64,000 nt of DNA from NCBI GenBank assembly GCA_029262415.1, contig JAJCZL010000056.1:62001-126000 (forward strand), read 5' to 3'. This DNA is from Deltaproteobacteria bacterium. Its GTDB lineage: Bacteria; Desulfobacterota; Binatia; UBA1149; JAJCZL01. Positions within the stretch are counted from its first letter, which is position 1. Each line of letters opens with the position of its first letter. The position numbers were made by a program, and so were the translations under genes. Shown here piece after piece: positions 35,629 to 42,585 of the stretch. A model generated the notes under the pieces. The model saw only the letters and a program-made list of their open reading frames with translations, was not told the DNA's origin and ran no database searches.

Positions 35629-37062
35629 TTAGACGGGGCTGAAGCCGAGCAACGGCCAGTAGAAGTTCACGGTCAGGTTGAAGACGATCCACGCGATCAA
35701 CCCGAGCAACATGCCCGGTACGAACAGATCACGCAGCCGGAGATACCCAGATGAGTACGCTATTGCATTCGATGGCGTCCCGATCGGGAACGCGAAAGCG
35801 AGACCGGCCGGGATCGCGACTACAGGGGCGATGATCGCGACGGGGAAGCCGACGTCTTGTCCGATGCCGAGACCGACGGGCATCATCAGTGCGACCACGG
35901 CTGAGTTGCTCATCGCCTCGGTGAGCAGCCAGGCGACTCCCGACATCGCGGCGATGATCAAGCGCGGTGAGTCGGCCCAGGGGCCCAGGGAACTTTCAGC
36001 CACCCACAAGGCGGCACCCGATTTGTCCAACGCCGCACCGAGGCAGATCGCGCCCCCGTACATCAAGATGATTCCCCAGTTGACGTACTCTTCAACGTCG
36101 CGCCACTCGACAAGCCTGACCGCAAACAACACTACGATAGCGCCAATCGCGACGTTGGCCAGGCCGAGGCTGTGGCCGAAGAACACCCAGGTGGTGACCG
36201 TAGAGATCATGACGATCGCGATGCCTTTTTCGTCGCCGCGCAGCCGGCCGAGGGCGTCTACTTTCTCTGCGAGCACTGTCTCCGCTTCTCGGACGCTCTC
36301 AATGTCGATCGGAAACCAGCGCAAGATCACCAAGTAGCCTGCGCCAAGCATGACCGCGACGACCGGCAGCGTGTACAGCGACCACGACAGAAACGTGTAC
36401 GGCTGGTCGCCGGTAGCTTGTTCGAGGATTGCCAGCGCGAGCGGTGCTCGGCCGCCGCCGAGCAGGGTAGCGACGCCGCCGATGGTGCTTCCCCACGCCA
36501 TAGCGAGGAATAGCGCTTTGCCGAAATTACTGCGGTGCGGACGCAAGCCGAGAACCGCGACAATCTCGGCGATGATCGGGAAGTTCATAGCTGCGACTGC
36601 GTGTTCGGACATGAAGAACGCCATCGAGGCGTTGAGCAGGAATGTCCCAAGTAAGAGCCGGCGAGGCGTGTCGCCGAAGCGTCGCAGAATCACCAGGCTC
36701 AGCCGTGTCGATAGCCCCGACTTCATCAAACATGCGGCTAGGATGAAGGCGCCGAGGATGAAGAACACCGCCGAATTGCCGAACAGCGCATAGGTTTCCG
36801 CCGACGTCAGCACTCCGGTTAACGGGATCAACGCGATCGCCATCAGGCTGGTGATCATCAGTGGTAAGACGTTGAGCATCCAGTAGCTGATGCACAGAAC
36901 GAAAACGGCGAGCGCGCGCTGACCTTCTAGTGTCAGGCCCTCGGGAGTTTCCATGGTTGCGACGAGGTAAAACGCGAGGATCCCGACGGCGAAGCGGATT
37001 GGACGTCCCGTATGCGAGAGCAGCACCATCCACAAGGGTCGCGTGTCGATGATGACGTCCAT
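35629..37062 (-). CDS. DASS/SLC13-family sodium:anion symporter
   Basis: Polytopic transporter of the divalent anion:sodium symporter family, 477 residues, about 11-12 hydrophobic segments. Motifs: GWGSTIGG-like AWGSTIGGVATLLGGGRAP, near the first substrate loop, LTEAMSNSAVVALMMPVGLG and FAFPIGTPSNAIAY, near the C-terminus, the SNT-type sodium/substrate site. Members carry dicarboxylates or sulfate. It is the last gene of the riboswitch operon, 22 bases after the radical SAM gene, so an inorganic or organic sulfur anion is a reasonable guess, not a demonstrated one. Confidence 0.85.
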   Translation of the reverse strand: MDVIIDTRPLWMVLLSHTGRPIRFAVGILAFYLVATMETPEGLTLEGQRALAVFVLCISYWMLNVLPLMITSLMAIALIPLTGVLTSAETYALFGNSAVFFILGAFILAACLMKSGLSTRLSLVILRRFGDTPRRLLLGTFLLNASMAFFMSEHAVAAMNFPIIAEIVAVLGLRPHRSNFGKALFLAMAWGSTIGGVATLLGGGRAPLALAILEQATGDQPYTFLSWSLYTLPVVAVMLGAGYLVILRWFPIDIESVREAETVLAEKVDALGRLRGDEKGIAIVMISTVTTWVFFGHSLGLANVAIGAIVVLFAVRLVEWRDVEEYVNWGIILMYGGAICLGAALDKSGAALWVAESSLGPWADSPRLIIAAMSGVAWLLTEAMSNSAVVALMMPVGLGIGQDVGFPVAIIAPVVAIPAGLAFAFPIGTPSNAIAYSSGYLRLRDLFVPGMLLGLIAWIVFNLTVNFYWPLLGFSPV

Positions 37063-37084
37063 ATGGTGTGTCTCAGAAGCGGGT

Positions 37085-38314
37085 TTAGAGCTTGGAGCTG
37101 TCGAAAGACTCGCGGACTTCCTTCACGCGCAGTCGCCTTCTCAGCTTAGATAGGCCGCGCACTGCGCGCGAGCCGATCTTCGATTTATAAAAGCTGCTTA
37201 CAGCCACATCGAACTTGGCGTCTTCGCCGGCAAAATAACGCGCCTCGATCGGAGTGACCGCGTAACCGAGATCACGCATCCACTGTACGTTGATCTTGGC
37301 GTCGCGCACAGCGCGGTACAGATGGGCGTATATTGGTGCGACCTCGTCTGGTTTGAGCGCCGGATAATCGCCGAGTGCGCTTTCCTGAAGCGGCCTGAAC
37401 AGCGAGAGCACTGGGAGCACTCCGGCTGCGGTCAGGGCGTCGATTCCTTCGGTTGTTGACGCCGGTGGCTCCAAACCCACAATAAGATCGCTCCACACTG
37501 TGCCGGAGGGGAAAATCTTAGCGGCGTAGGCCAGCGCTTCAAAGTAACGGTTGCGGCCGACCAGGTCGGTGCGTCCTTTACAGTAGTGCGCAAGAAGGTC
37601 TGCGTCGTAGACCTCGACGTTGTAGCAAAGCGCGTCCACTCCGGCCGCATAGGTTCGGTCGATCCATTGGTTGTCGGCAGGCGGGTGGGCCTGGACGGCT
37701 ACCAGCGTATCGAACTTGTTTTTTACGGCTTCGATGTAGGGACGCAACGCGGAGAACCCGCCGTCTTCTGCGTCGAAGTATCCGGTATTGAAGTACACGA
37801 ACTCAGCGACACCTTCGTCGAAGGCGGCACGGACCGTTTCAACGACTTCCTGCACCGGCCGAAGCGTTTGCGCTGCGCCGGCGGGCTGCGGCTTGAGCGT
37901 GCAGAACGCGCACGTGACGCCTTGGATGGCGAAACCACAGGTAGCAGCCGGGTCGATCGAGATGTAGTTGCCGGTTACCGCGCCGACCTGCCACATCGGT
38001 GTGCCGAGACTGGTCTCTCGACCGTAGTACCGAGGCTGAGGCAGGATGCTGACCTTGATCGCTTCTTCACCGGCACCTGTGAGCCAGAACTGGTCGTTCT
38101 TGACCTCGAGAGCGAATGGGCTCGTCACAGCGGCGACTTCCGGCTGCATAGCGCACGCGGCGACAACGTTATCGGGTAAGACTATTTCTACCTCGCGGCT
38201 GTGCGGGTCGCGCGCATTGGGTGCGCGTGCAAGTACCCCCTGAGCAGCCAACGCCGGATCGACACGGATCCCGCGCACCGCCAACTCAAGCTTAAGATGA
38301 ACCGGGCTAAGCAA
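37085..38314 (-). CDS. Radical SAM protein of unknown function
   Basis: 409 residues. The first ~115 residues are unrecognised (EVKNDQFWLTGAGEEAIKVS). The iron-sulfur motif is CGFAIQGVTCAFC, spacing CX8CX2C, which differs from the canonical CX3CX2C but resembles the expanded spacing known in Elp3. A TIM-barrel-like stretch follows (EFVYFNTGYFDAED, VAVQAHPPADNQW, ALCYNVEVYDADLLAHYC, LIVGLEPPASTTEGIDAL). TTG start, overlapping the E1-fragment stop by eight bases, so it is expressed with that gene. Substrate unknown; a sulfur-related reaction is suggested only by its operon. Confidence 0.8.
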   Translation of the reverse strand: MLSPVHLKLELAVRGIRVDPALAAQGVLARAPNARDPHSREVEIVLPDNVVAACAMQPEVAAVTSPFALEVKNDQFWLTGAGEEAIKVSILPQPRYYGRETSLGTPMWQVGAVTGNYISIDPAATCGFAIQGVTCAFCTLKPQPAGAAQTLRPVQEVVETVRAAFDEGVAEFVYFNTGYFDAEDGGFSALRPYIEAVKNKFDTLVAVQAHPPADNQWIDRTYAAGVDALCYNVEVYDADLLAHYCKGRTDLVGRNRYFEALAYAAKIFPSGTVWSDLIVGLEPPASTTEGIDALTAAGVLPVLSLFRPLQESALGDYPALKPDEVAPIYAHLYRAVRDAKINVQWMRDLGYAVTPIEARYFAGEDAKFDVAVSSFYKSKIGSRAVRGLSKLRRRLRVKEVRESFDSSKL

Positions 38315-38666
38315 GCACGTCCTCGAGCGATCCTACGGCGCGGATGTTTTCGAACTCAAGCGTCTGTGCGATGAAAGCGCAGGCGGCGGCGCAGCCCGCG
38401 GCTGCCGCCCGAGCACTGCTCTCCGGGTTGTTCTCGGAAGCGTCGAAACTACTCAGGTCTATCGTGGTTGCGCTGTGGCCGCCGTCGGTGTCGGCCACGG
38501 CGTCGACCCCGGCGGCGCGTAGGTAGAGCAAGGCCGCGGATCCGGCAGAGCCCTTGCCTATTATGCTTGCGTGTGCGGCGAGAAGGCGCAGCTGACCACT
38601 GGCTCCTATGTCCGGAATGATGATCTGGCGAGCATAACGCTCAATGTCGCGCTCATGAAGAGGCAT
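38307..38666 (-). CDS. Short ThiF/MoeB-like (E1) fragment protein
   Basis: 119 residues. The N-terminus (ERDIERYARQIIIPDIGASG) is the conserved first helix of ThiF/MoeB-type E1 enzymes, including the RYxRQ arginine; then comes a nucleotide-loop-like GKGSAGSAALLYLRAAGV, with the usual GxGGxG changed. The ATP, zinc and catalytic regions are missing; a final helix (ARAAAAGCAAACAFIAQTLE) resembles the end of an E1 domain. So it is an E1 domain with its middle removed. It is overlapped by the radical SAM start and follows the NIL gene by 42 bases. It may be a degraded gene or a functional small partner. Confidence 0.65.
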   Translation of the reverse strand: MPLHERDIERYARQIIIPDIGASGQLRLLAAHASIIGKGSAGSAALLYLRAAGVDAVADTDGGHSATTIDLSSFDASENNPESSARAAAAGCAAACAFIAQTLEFENIRAVGSLEDVLA

Positions 38667-38708
38667 GGATTAGCGGTCAGCCGTACACGTTGCGCAGGCC
38701 TAGAGTAC

Positions 38709-38948
38709 TCACTCGATCACGTTCTTCTCGATCGGCTCGACCTTGACACCCTGCTCGGCGATCCACTTGACCGCGCGTTCGATCTCGTCGGGGTCTCCGT
38801 CGAGTTCAAGCGCAAGGATGCCGACATGATCGGAAACCGAAGCGGCGCGGATGTTGGTGATGACTTTATACTTGTGCCCTACGTGGTAGATGATCGGCTC
38901 TTTTATCCGATCATCCGTGTAGGTGAGATAGAAACGATGAACCGCCAC
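38709..38948 (-). CDS. NIL-domain protein
   Basis: 79 residues forming one NIL (ferredoxin-like ACT-related) domain: FYLTYTDDRIKEPIIYHVG, LALELDGDPDEIERAVKWI, GVKVEPI. NIL domains cap the methionine importer ATPase MetN, where they bind methionine, and occur alone beside homocysteine- or cysteine-forming sulfur genes. GTG start with AGGAGG five bases upstream. Fourteen bases after the cysteine synthase gene in the riboswitch operon, it fits a methionine- or sulfur-sensing role. Confidence 0.85.
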   Translation of the reverse strand: MAVHRFYLTYTDDRIKEPIIYHVGHKYKVITNIRAASVSDHVGILALELDGDPDEIERAVKWIAEQGVKVEPIEKNVIE

Positions 38949-38962
38949 TCAATCCTCCTCGC

Positions 38963-39925
38963 TCAGATGCGAGCAGCCGCGCTCTCGTTGCGTCGGCCCA
39001 GCCAGAGATTCGTAGATAAATACCTGTCGCCCCAGTCGGGCAAAATCACCACAACGTAGCCCTCATCGAGTTCACGTGCGACTCGGATCGCGCCCTCGAG
39101 TGCAGCGCCACAAGACTGCCCACACAACAACCCTTCGGTCGCCGCGAGGCGATAGACCATGTCGTAGGCGTCCTCTGTGCTGACGCCGACTTTTCGGTCG
39201 AGCCTCTCTTCGTGGTACACACCGGGAACAATCGAACTCGCCATGTGCTTGAGTCCTTCAATTCCGTGGAAGGCGTCGTCGGGTTCAACCGCGATGACCT
39301 TGAGGTGTTTGTTCATTTCTTTCAAATAACGGCCGGTGCCCATCACGGTGCCGCCGGTGCCTATACTCGCCACGAAATGGGTGACGCGGCCGCCGGTTTG
39401 TTCCCATATCTCCGGCCCGGTAGTCAGGTAGTGGGCTTCGGGGTTGGCTTCGTTGAAGTACTGATCCGGCTTGAAGTACACGTCGGGGTTTTTCGCGAGG
39501 ACCTCGCGGCACAGCAGAATCGCCCCGTCTGAGCCCTCCATGGGGCTCGAATAGATCGGCTTGGCCCCATAGGCCCTGATCACGCGTTTGCGTTCTGTGG
39601 ACACATTCTCCGGCATCACCAGGTGTACCGGGTACCCCAGAGACGCTCCCATCATCGCAAGTGCGATTCCGGTGTTACCCGAGGTCGAGTCCAGAATGGT
39701 TTTGCCGGCTCTGAGCGCGCCGCTTTCCAGGCCTCGCTTCAGCATGTTCCACGCGGGACGGTCTTTGACCGACCCGCCCGGATTAAACCCCTCCAGTTTC
39801 GCGTACAGCCTGACGCCAGGCGCCAGGTCGGGCGCCAGCCGTCGCAACCGAACCAGCGGCGTGTTGCCGACCAGGTCGGTTACGGCAAGCCCTTGGGCTC
39901 GCCGTGCCGGGGAGGGGGCGTCCAC
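38963..39925 (-). CDS. Cysteine synthase family PLP enzyme (CysK/CysM)
   Basis: 320 residues, fold type II PLP enzyme. NPGGSVKDRPAWNM has the PLP lysine; STSGNTGIALAMMGA binds the substrate carboxylate; SIGTGGTVMGTGRYL holds the phosphate loop. It adds sulfide or thiocarboxylate sulfur to O-acetyl- or O-phospho-serine (or homoserine analogues). Its place directly after the sulfur-carrier gene, one base from that gene's stop, recalls the cysO-cysM pair of Mycobacterium tuberculosis, where the donor is a protein thiocarboxylate. Acceptor specificity cannot be decided from sequence. Confidence 0.9.
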   Translation of the reverse strand: MDAPSPARRAQGLAVTDLVGNTPLVRLRRLAPDLAPGVRLYAKLEGFNPGGSVKDRPAWNMLKRGLESGALRAGKTILDSTSGNTGIALAMMGASLGYPVHLVMPENVSTERKRVIRAYGAKPIYSSPMEGSDGAILLCREVLAKNPDVYFKPDQYFNEANPEAHYLTTGPEIWEQTGGRVTHFVASIGTGGTVMGTGRYLKEMNKHLKVIAVEPDDAFHGIEGLKHMASSIVPGVYHEERLDRKVGVSTEDAYDMVYRLAATEGLLCGQSCGAALEGAIRVARELDEGYVVVILPDWGDRYLSTNLWLGRRNESAAARI

Positions 39926-39926
39926 C

Positions 39927-40205
39927 TCAGAGGCCGCCTGCGATTGCCGGCACGATCGAGAGTTCGTCGCCGTTCTTGACCGCGGAGGTCAGGTTGTCGA
40001 GGAACCTGATATCGTCGCCGTTTAAGTAGACATTGACGAATCGGCGCACCGAACCGTCCTCTTCGCATATCCGGGCCTTCAAACCGGGGTGCTTCTCCTC
40101 GAGGTCTTCAATGACCTTAGCGACGCTCTCTCCCTCGGCCGAGACCGAGTCTTTGCCGGCCGTAAATTTACGGAGCGGGGTGGGGATTCTGACTTGTACG
40201 GCCAT
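39927..40205 (-). CDS. MoaD/ThiS-family sulfur carrier protein
   Basis: 92 residues from the ATG at 40205, with AGGAGA ten bases upstream; a longer frame from 40235 lacks support. The ubiquitin-like fold is seen in VRIPTPLRKFT, VIEDLEEKHPGLKARI, and NVYLNGDDIRF, ending with DELSIVPAIAGGL. Sulfur carriers end in Gly-Gly, adenylated by an E1 and turned into a thiocarboxylate. Here a leucine follows the Gly-Gly, so a protease would have to expose the tail. The E1 (moeB-like) and the cysteine synthase flank it in the operon. Confidence 0.9.
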   Translation of the reverse strand: MAVQVRIPTPLRKFTAGKDSVSAEGESVAKVIEDLEEKHPGLKARICEEDGSVRRFVNVYLNGDDIRFLDNLTSAVKNGDELSIVPAIAGGL

Positions 40206-40259
40206 CGTTGGTTTCTCCTGTCTAAACTTGCCCAAAGTTGCCTTGGTCGCTCGGCTAAC

Positions 40260-41522
40260 TTAAGCCGACTTGGCCTGTTTGGCCGGTTCCTGGCTAAGGT
40301 TTGCGTAAAGCTCGTCGAACGCGCTTAGCTTAGCCGAGATTTGGTGCGGTTCTGCCACTGCATCGTTGACGGCTTCGATCGTCTTATATCCGTTTCCAGT
40401 CACGCTAATCACGATCGCTTCGTCGCGAGGGATACGTCCCTGCTCGATGAGCTTCTTGGTCACCGCCACGGTGGTTCCGCCGGCCGGTTCGGTGAAGATG
40501 CCCTCGGTTTGTGCGAGTAACTGAATCGCCTCAACGATCTCTTTATCGGTCGCCATCTCACCCCAGCCCCCCGACTTACGCACTGCGCCAAGCACGTAGT
40601 ATCCGTCGGCTGGGTTGCCGATCGCGATCGACTTAGCGATCGTGTTCGGTTTGACGGGCTCGATCAAATCCGACTCCCGGTGCAGCGCGTTCACCACCGG
40701 CGCACAGCCACTCGCCTGGGCAGAGTAGATCTTGCAAGGGCGGTCCTCGACCAGGCCCATTTGTACCAGCTCTTCAAAGCCTTTGGCTACTTTCGGTAGA
40801 ATTGTCCCGCCGGCGGTCGGCACGACGATGTGGGCCGGCAGCTTCCAGCCGAGCTGTTCGGCGACTTCGAAACCGTAGGTCTTCGCGCCTTCGGTGTAGA
40901 ACGGCCGTAGGTTGATGTTGGCGAACGCCCATTTGTACTTATCGGCAATCTCCGTGCACAGCCGGTTCACGTCATCGTAGTTGCCCGAGATCGCCACCGG
41001 GGTCGGGTTGTAGATGGCTGAACCCACAACTTTACCGCGCTCGAGATTATCGGGAATGAAGACAAAGCAGCGCAACCCCATGCGTGCCGCGTGGGCTGCG
41101 ACCGAATTGGCAAGGTTGCCCGTGGATGCGCAAGCGACGGTATCAAAACCCAATTCGACGGCTTTGCTGAGCGCGACCGAGACCACGCGGTCCTTGTAAG
41201 AGAAGGTCGGGTGGTTGACTGAGTCGTCTTTGACGTAGAGTTCGTCGACGCCGAGAGCCCTGGCCAGCCGGTCGGCTTTGACCAGCGGCGTAAAGCCCGA
41301 GTGGAAACCGGTCAGCGGCTCGCCGTCCAGCGGCAGCAACTCGCGGTAGCGCCAGAGGTTCGGGGGGCGCGACTCGATGAGTTCTCGCGAGATCGTCTTC
41401 TTGATAGCCGCGTAGTTGTACTCGACTTCGAGCGGCCCGAAGCACAACTCACAGACGTGCACTGGTGCGATCTCATAACGTTCGCCGCATTCGCGGCATT
41501 TTAGTCCGTTCACAAAGGACAT
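40260..41522 (-). CDS. thrC: Threonine synthase
   Basis: PLP enzyme that converts O-phosphohomoserine to threonine. An N-terminal zinc ribbon (CRECGERYEIAPVHVCELC) precedes the fold type II domain; the PLP lysine is in TFSYKDRVVSVALSKA, and VACASTGNLANSVAAHAA and VPTAGGTILPKVAKGF are conserved. 420 residues. The ATG at 41522 has GGAGG eight bases upstream and overlaps the moeB-like stop by 13 bases. In this riboswitch-controlled setting it shares phosphohomoserine with methionine synthesis. A related thiolase role in forming homocysteine cannot be excluded. Confidence 0.93.
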   Translation of the reverse strand: MSFVNGLKCRECGERYEIAPVHVCELCFGPLEVEYNYAAIKKTISRELIESRPPNLWRYRELLPLDGEPLTGFHSGFTPLVKADRLARALGVDELYVKDDSVNHPTFSYKDRVVSVALSKAVELGFDTVACASTGNLANSVAAHAARMGLRCFVFIPDNLERGKVVGSAIYNPTPVAISGNYDDVNRLCTEIADKYKWAFANINLRPFYTEGAKTYGFEVAEQLGWKLPAHIVVPTAGGTILPKVAKGFEELVQMGLVEDRPCKIYSAQASGCAPVVNALHRESDLIEPVKPNTIAKSIAIGNPADGYYVLGAVRKSGGWGEMATDKEIVEAIQLLAQTEGIFTEPAGGTTVAVTKKLIEQGRIPRDEAIVISVTGNGYKTIEAVNDAVAEPHQISAKLSAFDELYANLSQEPAKQAKSA

Positions 41523-42292
41523 GGCTGTTGCCTCCTCGGTGCTTGCGCGGGCTGAAGGCGCGCGCAAACGCTGCAATTAGGGTTCTTAGGAAAGTCTACG
41601 GTTCGCCACACGGGGCCGCGCATCTCGTAAAGGATCATGCGGCCGGGGCGGAAAACGTTGTCGGTACCGGCTGTGCATTCTACTTTCTTGCTGCTTTCGC
41701 AGTTTAGGAATGCGAACGCTTCACGCGCTTGCAGTGAACCGATCACGCCCGCCACCGGCGCGAGGATGCCTTGGGCCGTGCAACCGCCTGCAGCTGCGAG
41801 CTCACCCGGGTCGTCTTCGGGGAACACACAGGCCAAGCAGGCCGTTCGCCCGGGCACTACGCTCATCAGTTGCCCGCCGGTTCGCACTACGCCGCCGTAA
41901 CAAAACGGAACGCCGGTGGCACAGGCCACCGCGTTTATAAGGAACTTAGTTGCGGGGTCGTCGGTCGCGTCTATGACGAAGTCGTGGGCTGCGATAAGCC
42001 GCGCGGCGTTGTTCGCGTCGAGCCTCGCGATGATCGGATGGATCTCGGCGTGCGGGCTGCCGGCCCGCAGGGTCGCGGCTGCGACGTCGGCTTTGGCTTC
42101 GCCTATATCGGCGTCGCTGTACAGCACCTGCCGCTGTAGGTTCGAGAGTTCAACGTTGTCGGGGTCGATGAGGGTCAGCTTGAGACCGCGGGAGCCGGCC
42201 AGCAGCCGAGCGGCCGCGCAGCCGAGCCCACCAACCCCGACAACGAGGATACTGGTCCGCTCTGTGCTTGTTCTGTCTGCTAGCGTAGCCAA
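41510..42292 (-). CDS. MoeB/ThiF-like E1 enzyme lacking its N-terminal helix
   Basis: Adenylates the C-terminal glycine of a sulfur carrier. ATP-binding loop VGVGGLGCAAARLL, acidic residue in LIDPDNVELSNLQRQVLYSD, ATDDP (Asp after the central strand), zinc ligands CLAC and NCSVC, and VAGVIGSLQAREAFAFL are present. The usual opening with RYxRQ is absent: the frame starts just before ILVVGVGG. The start is a TTG at 42292 (or 42295) with GGAAGGGG eight bases upstream; that ribosome site is the 3' arm of the riboswitch terminator. First gene of the sulfur operon; overlaps thrC by 13 bases. Confidence 0.85.
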   Translation of the reverse strand: MATLADRTSTERTSILVVGVGGLGCAAARLLAGSRGLKLTLIDPDNVELSNLQRQVLYSDADIGEAKADVAAATLRAGSPHAEIHPIIARLDANNAARLIAAHDFVIDATDDPATKFLINAVACATGVPFCYGGVVRTGGQLMSVVPGRTACLACVFPEDDPGELAAAGGCTAQGILAPVAGVIGSLQAREAFAFLNCESSKKVECTAGTDNVFRPGRMILYEMRGPVWRTVDFPKNPNCSVCARLQPAQAPRRQQPCPL

Positions 42293-42293
42293 C

Positions 42294-42325
42294 AAAAAAA
42301 CCCCTTCCAGCAAGGAAAGAGGTTT
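42294..42325 (-). terminator. Intrinsic terminator of the SAM riboswitch
   Basis: On the minus strand AAACCTCTTTCC, a short loop TTGCT, and GGAAGGGGTTT form a hairpin ending in seven T. It follows the SAM-I aptamer by nine bases. Its 3' arm also carries the likely ribosome-binding site of the moeB-like gene, so the same structure could block both elongation and initiation. Confidence 0.85.
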
Positions 42326-42334
42326 CTGTTCCCT

Positions 42335-42443
42335 GCCTCATCAATCGCTCCCTCTACGGAGCGTAGGAATTAGCACCTCCGCCCTTGCGGGCTGGTTGCT
42401 GTGGTGTCGTCGGGCCTAGTCCCTCAACCACTCTGAATAAGGC
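42335..42443 (-). promoter_or_regulatory. SAM-I (S-box) riboswitch
   Basis: Minus-strand leader of the sulfur operon with the core SAM-I elements: CTTATTCAGAG, GAGGGACTAGGCCCGACGA, AGCAACC, and AAGGGCGGAGGTGCTAATTCC in order (the last within 42365-42390). P1 pairs GCCTTAT (42443-42437) with ATGAGGC (42341-42335), seven pairs including a G-U. The family turns transcription off when SAM is bound. The predicted transcription start of the upstream promoter falls at the base of P1. The terminator follows at 42294-42325. Confidence 0.93.
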
Positions 42444-42449
42444 TCCCCT

Positions 42450-42479
42450 AGGATAACCAGCCGCGGCGCGTTATGTCAA
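42450..42479 (-). promoter_or_regulatory. Promoter of the riboswitch-controlled sulfur operon
   Basis: On the minus strand TTGACA (42479-42474), an 18-base spacer and TATCCT (42455-42450). Transcription would begin near 42443, exactly where the SAM-I aptamer's P1 helix begins, which supports both calls. Confidence 0.75.
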
Positions 42480-42585
42480 AGAGTTTCCGATACCAGGACT
42501 CCTATGGTCGTTGTCAGCGGAGCAGTCGTGTAGCAGCCGCCGGATTGCTAGGCTCGAACCTAGGGCTATTTCGAGGGGATAGGGC

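Noticed and set aside
42545..42575. T-arm-like sequence (GGTTCGAGCC on the minus strand) suggesting a tRNA
   Set aside because: It is a simple hairpin with a six-base loop; no acceptor stem, D-arm or anticodon arm can be placed around it.
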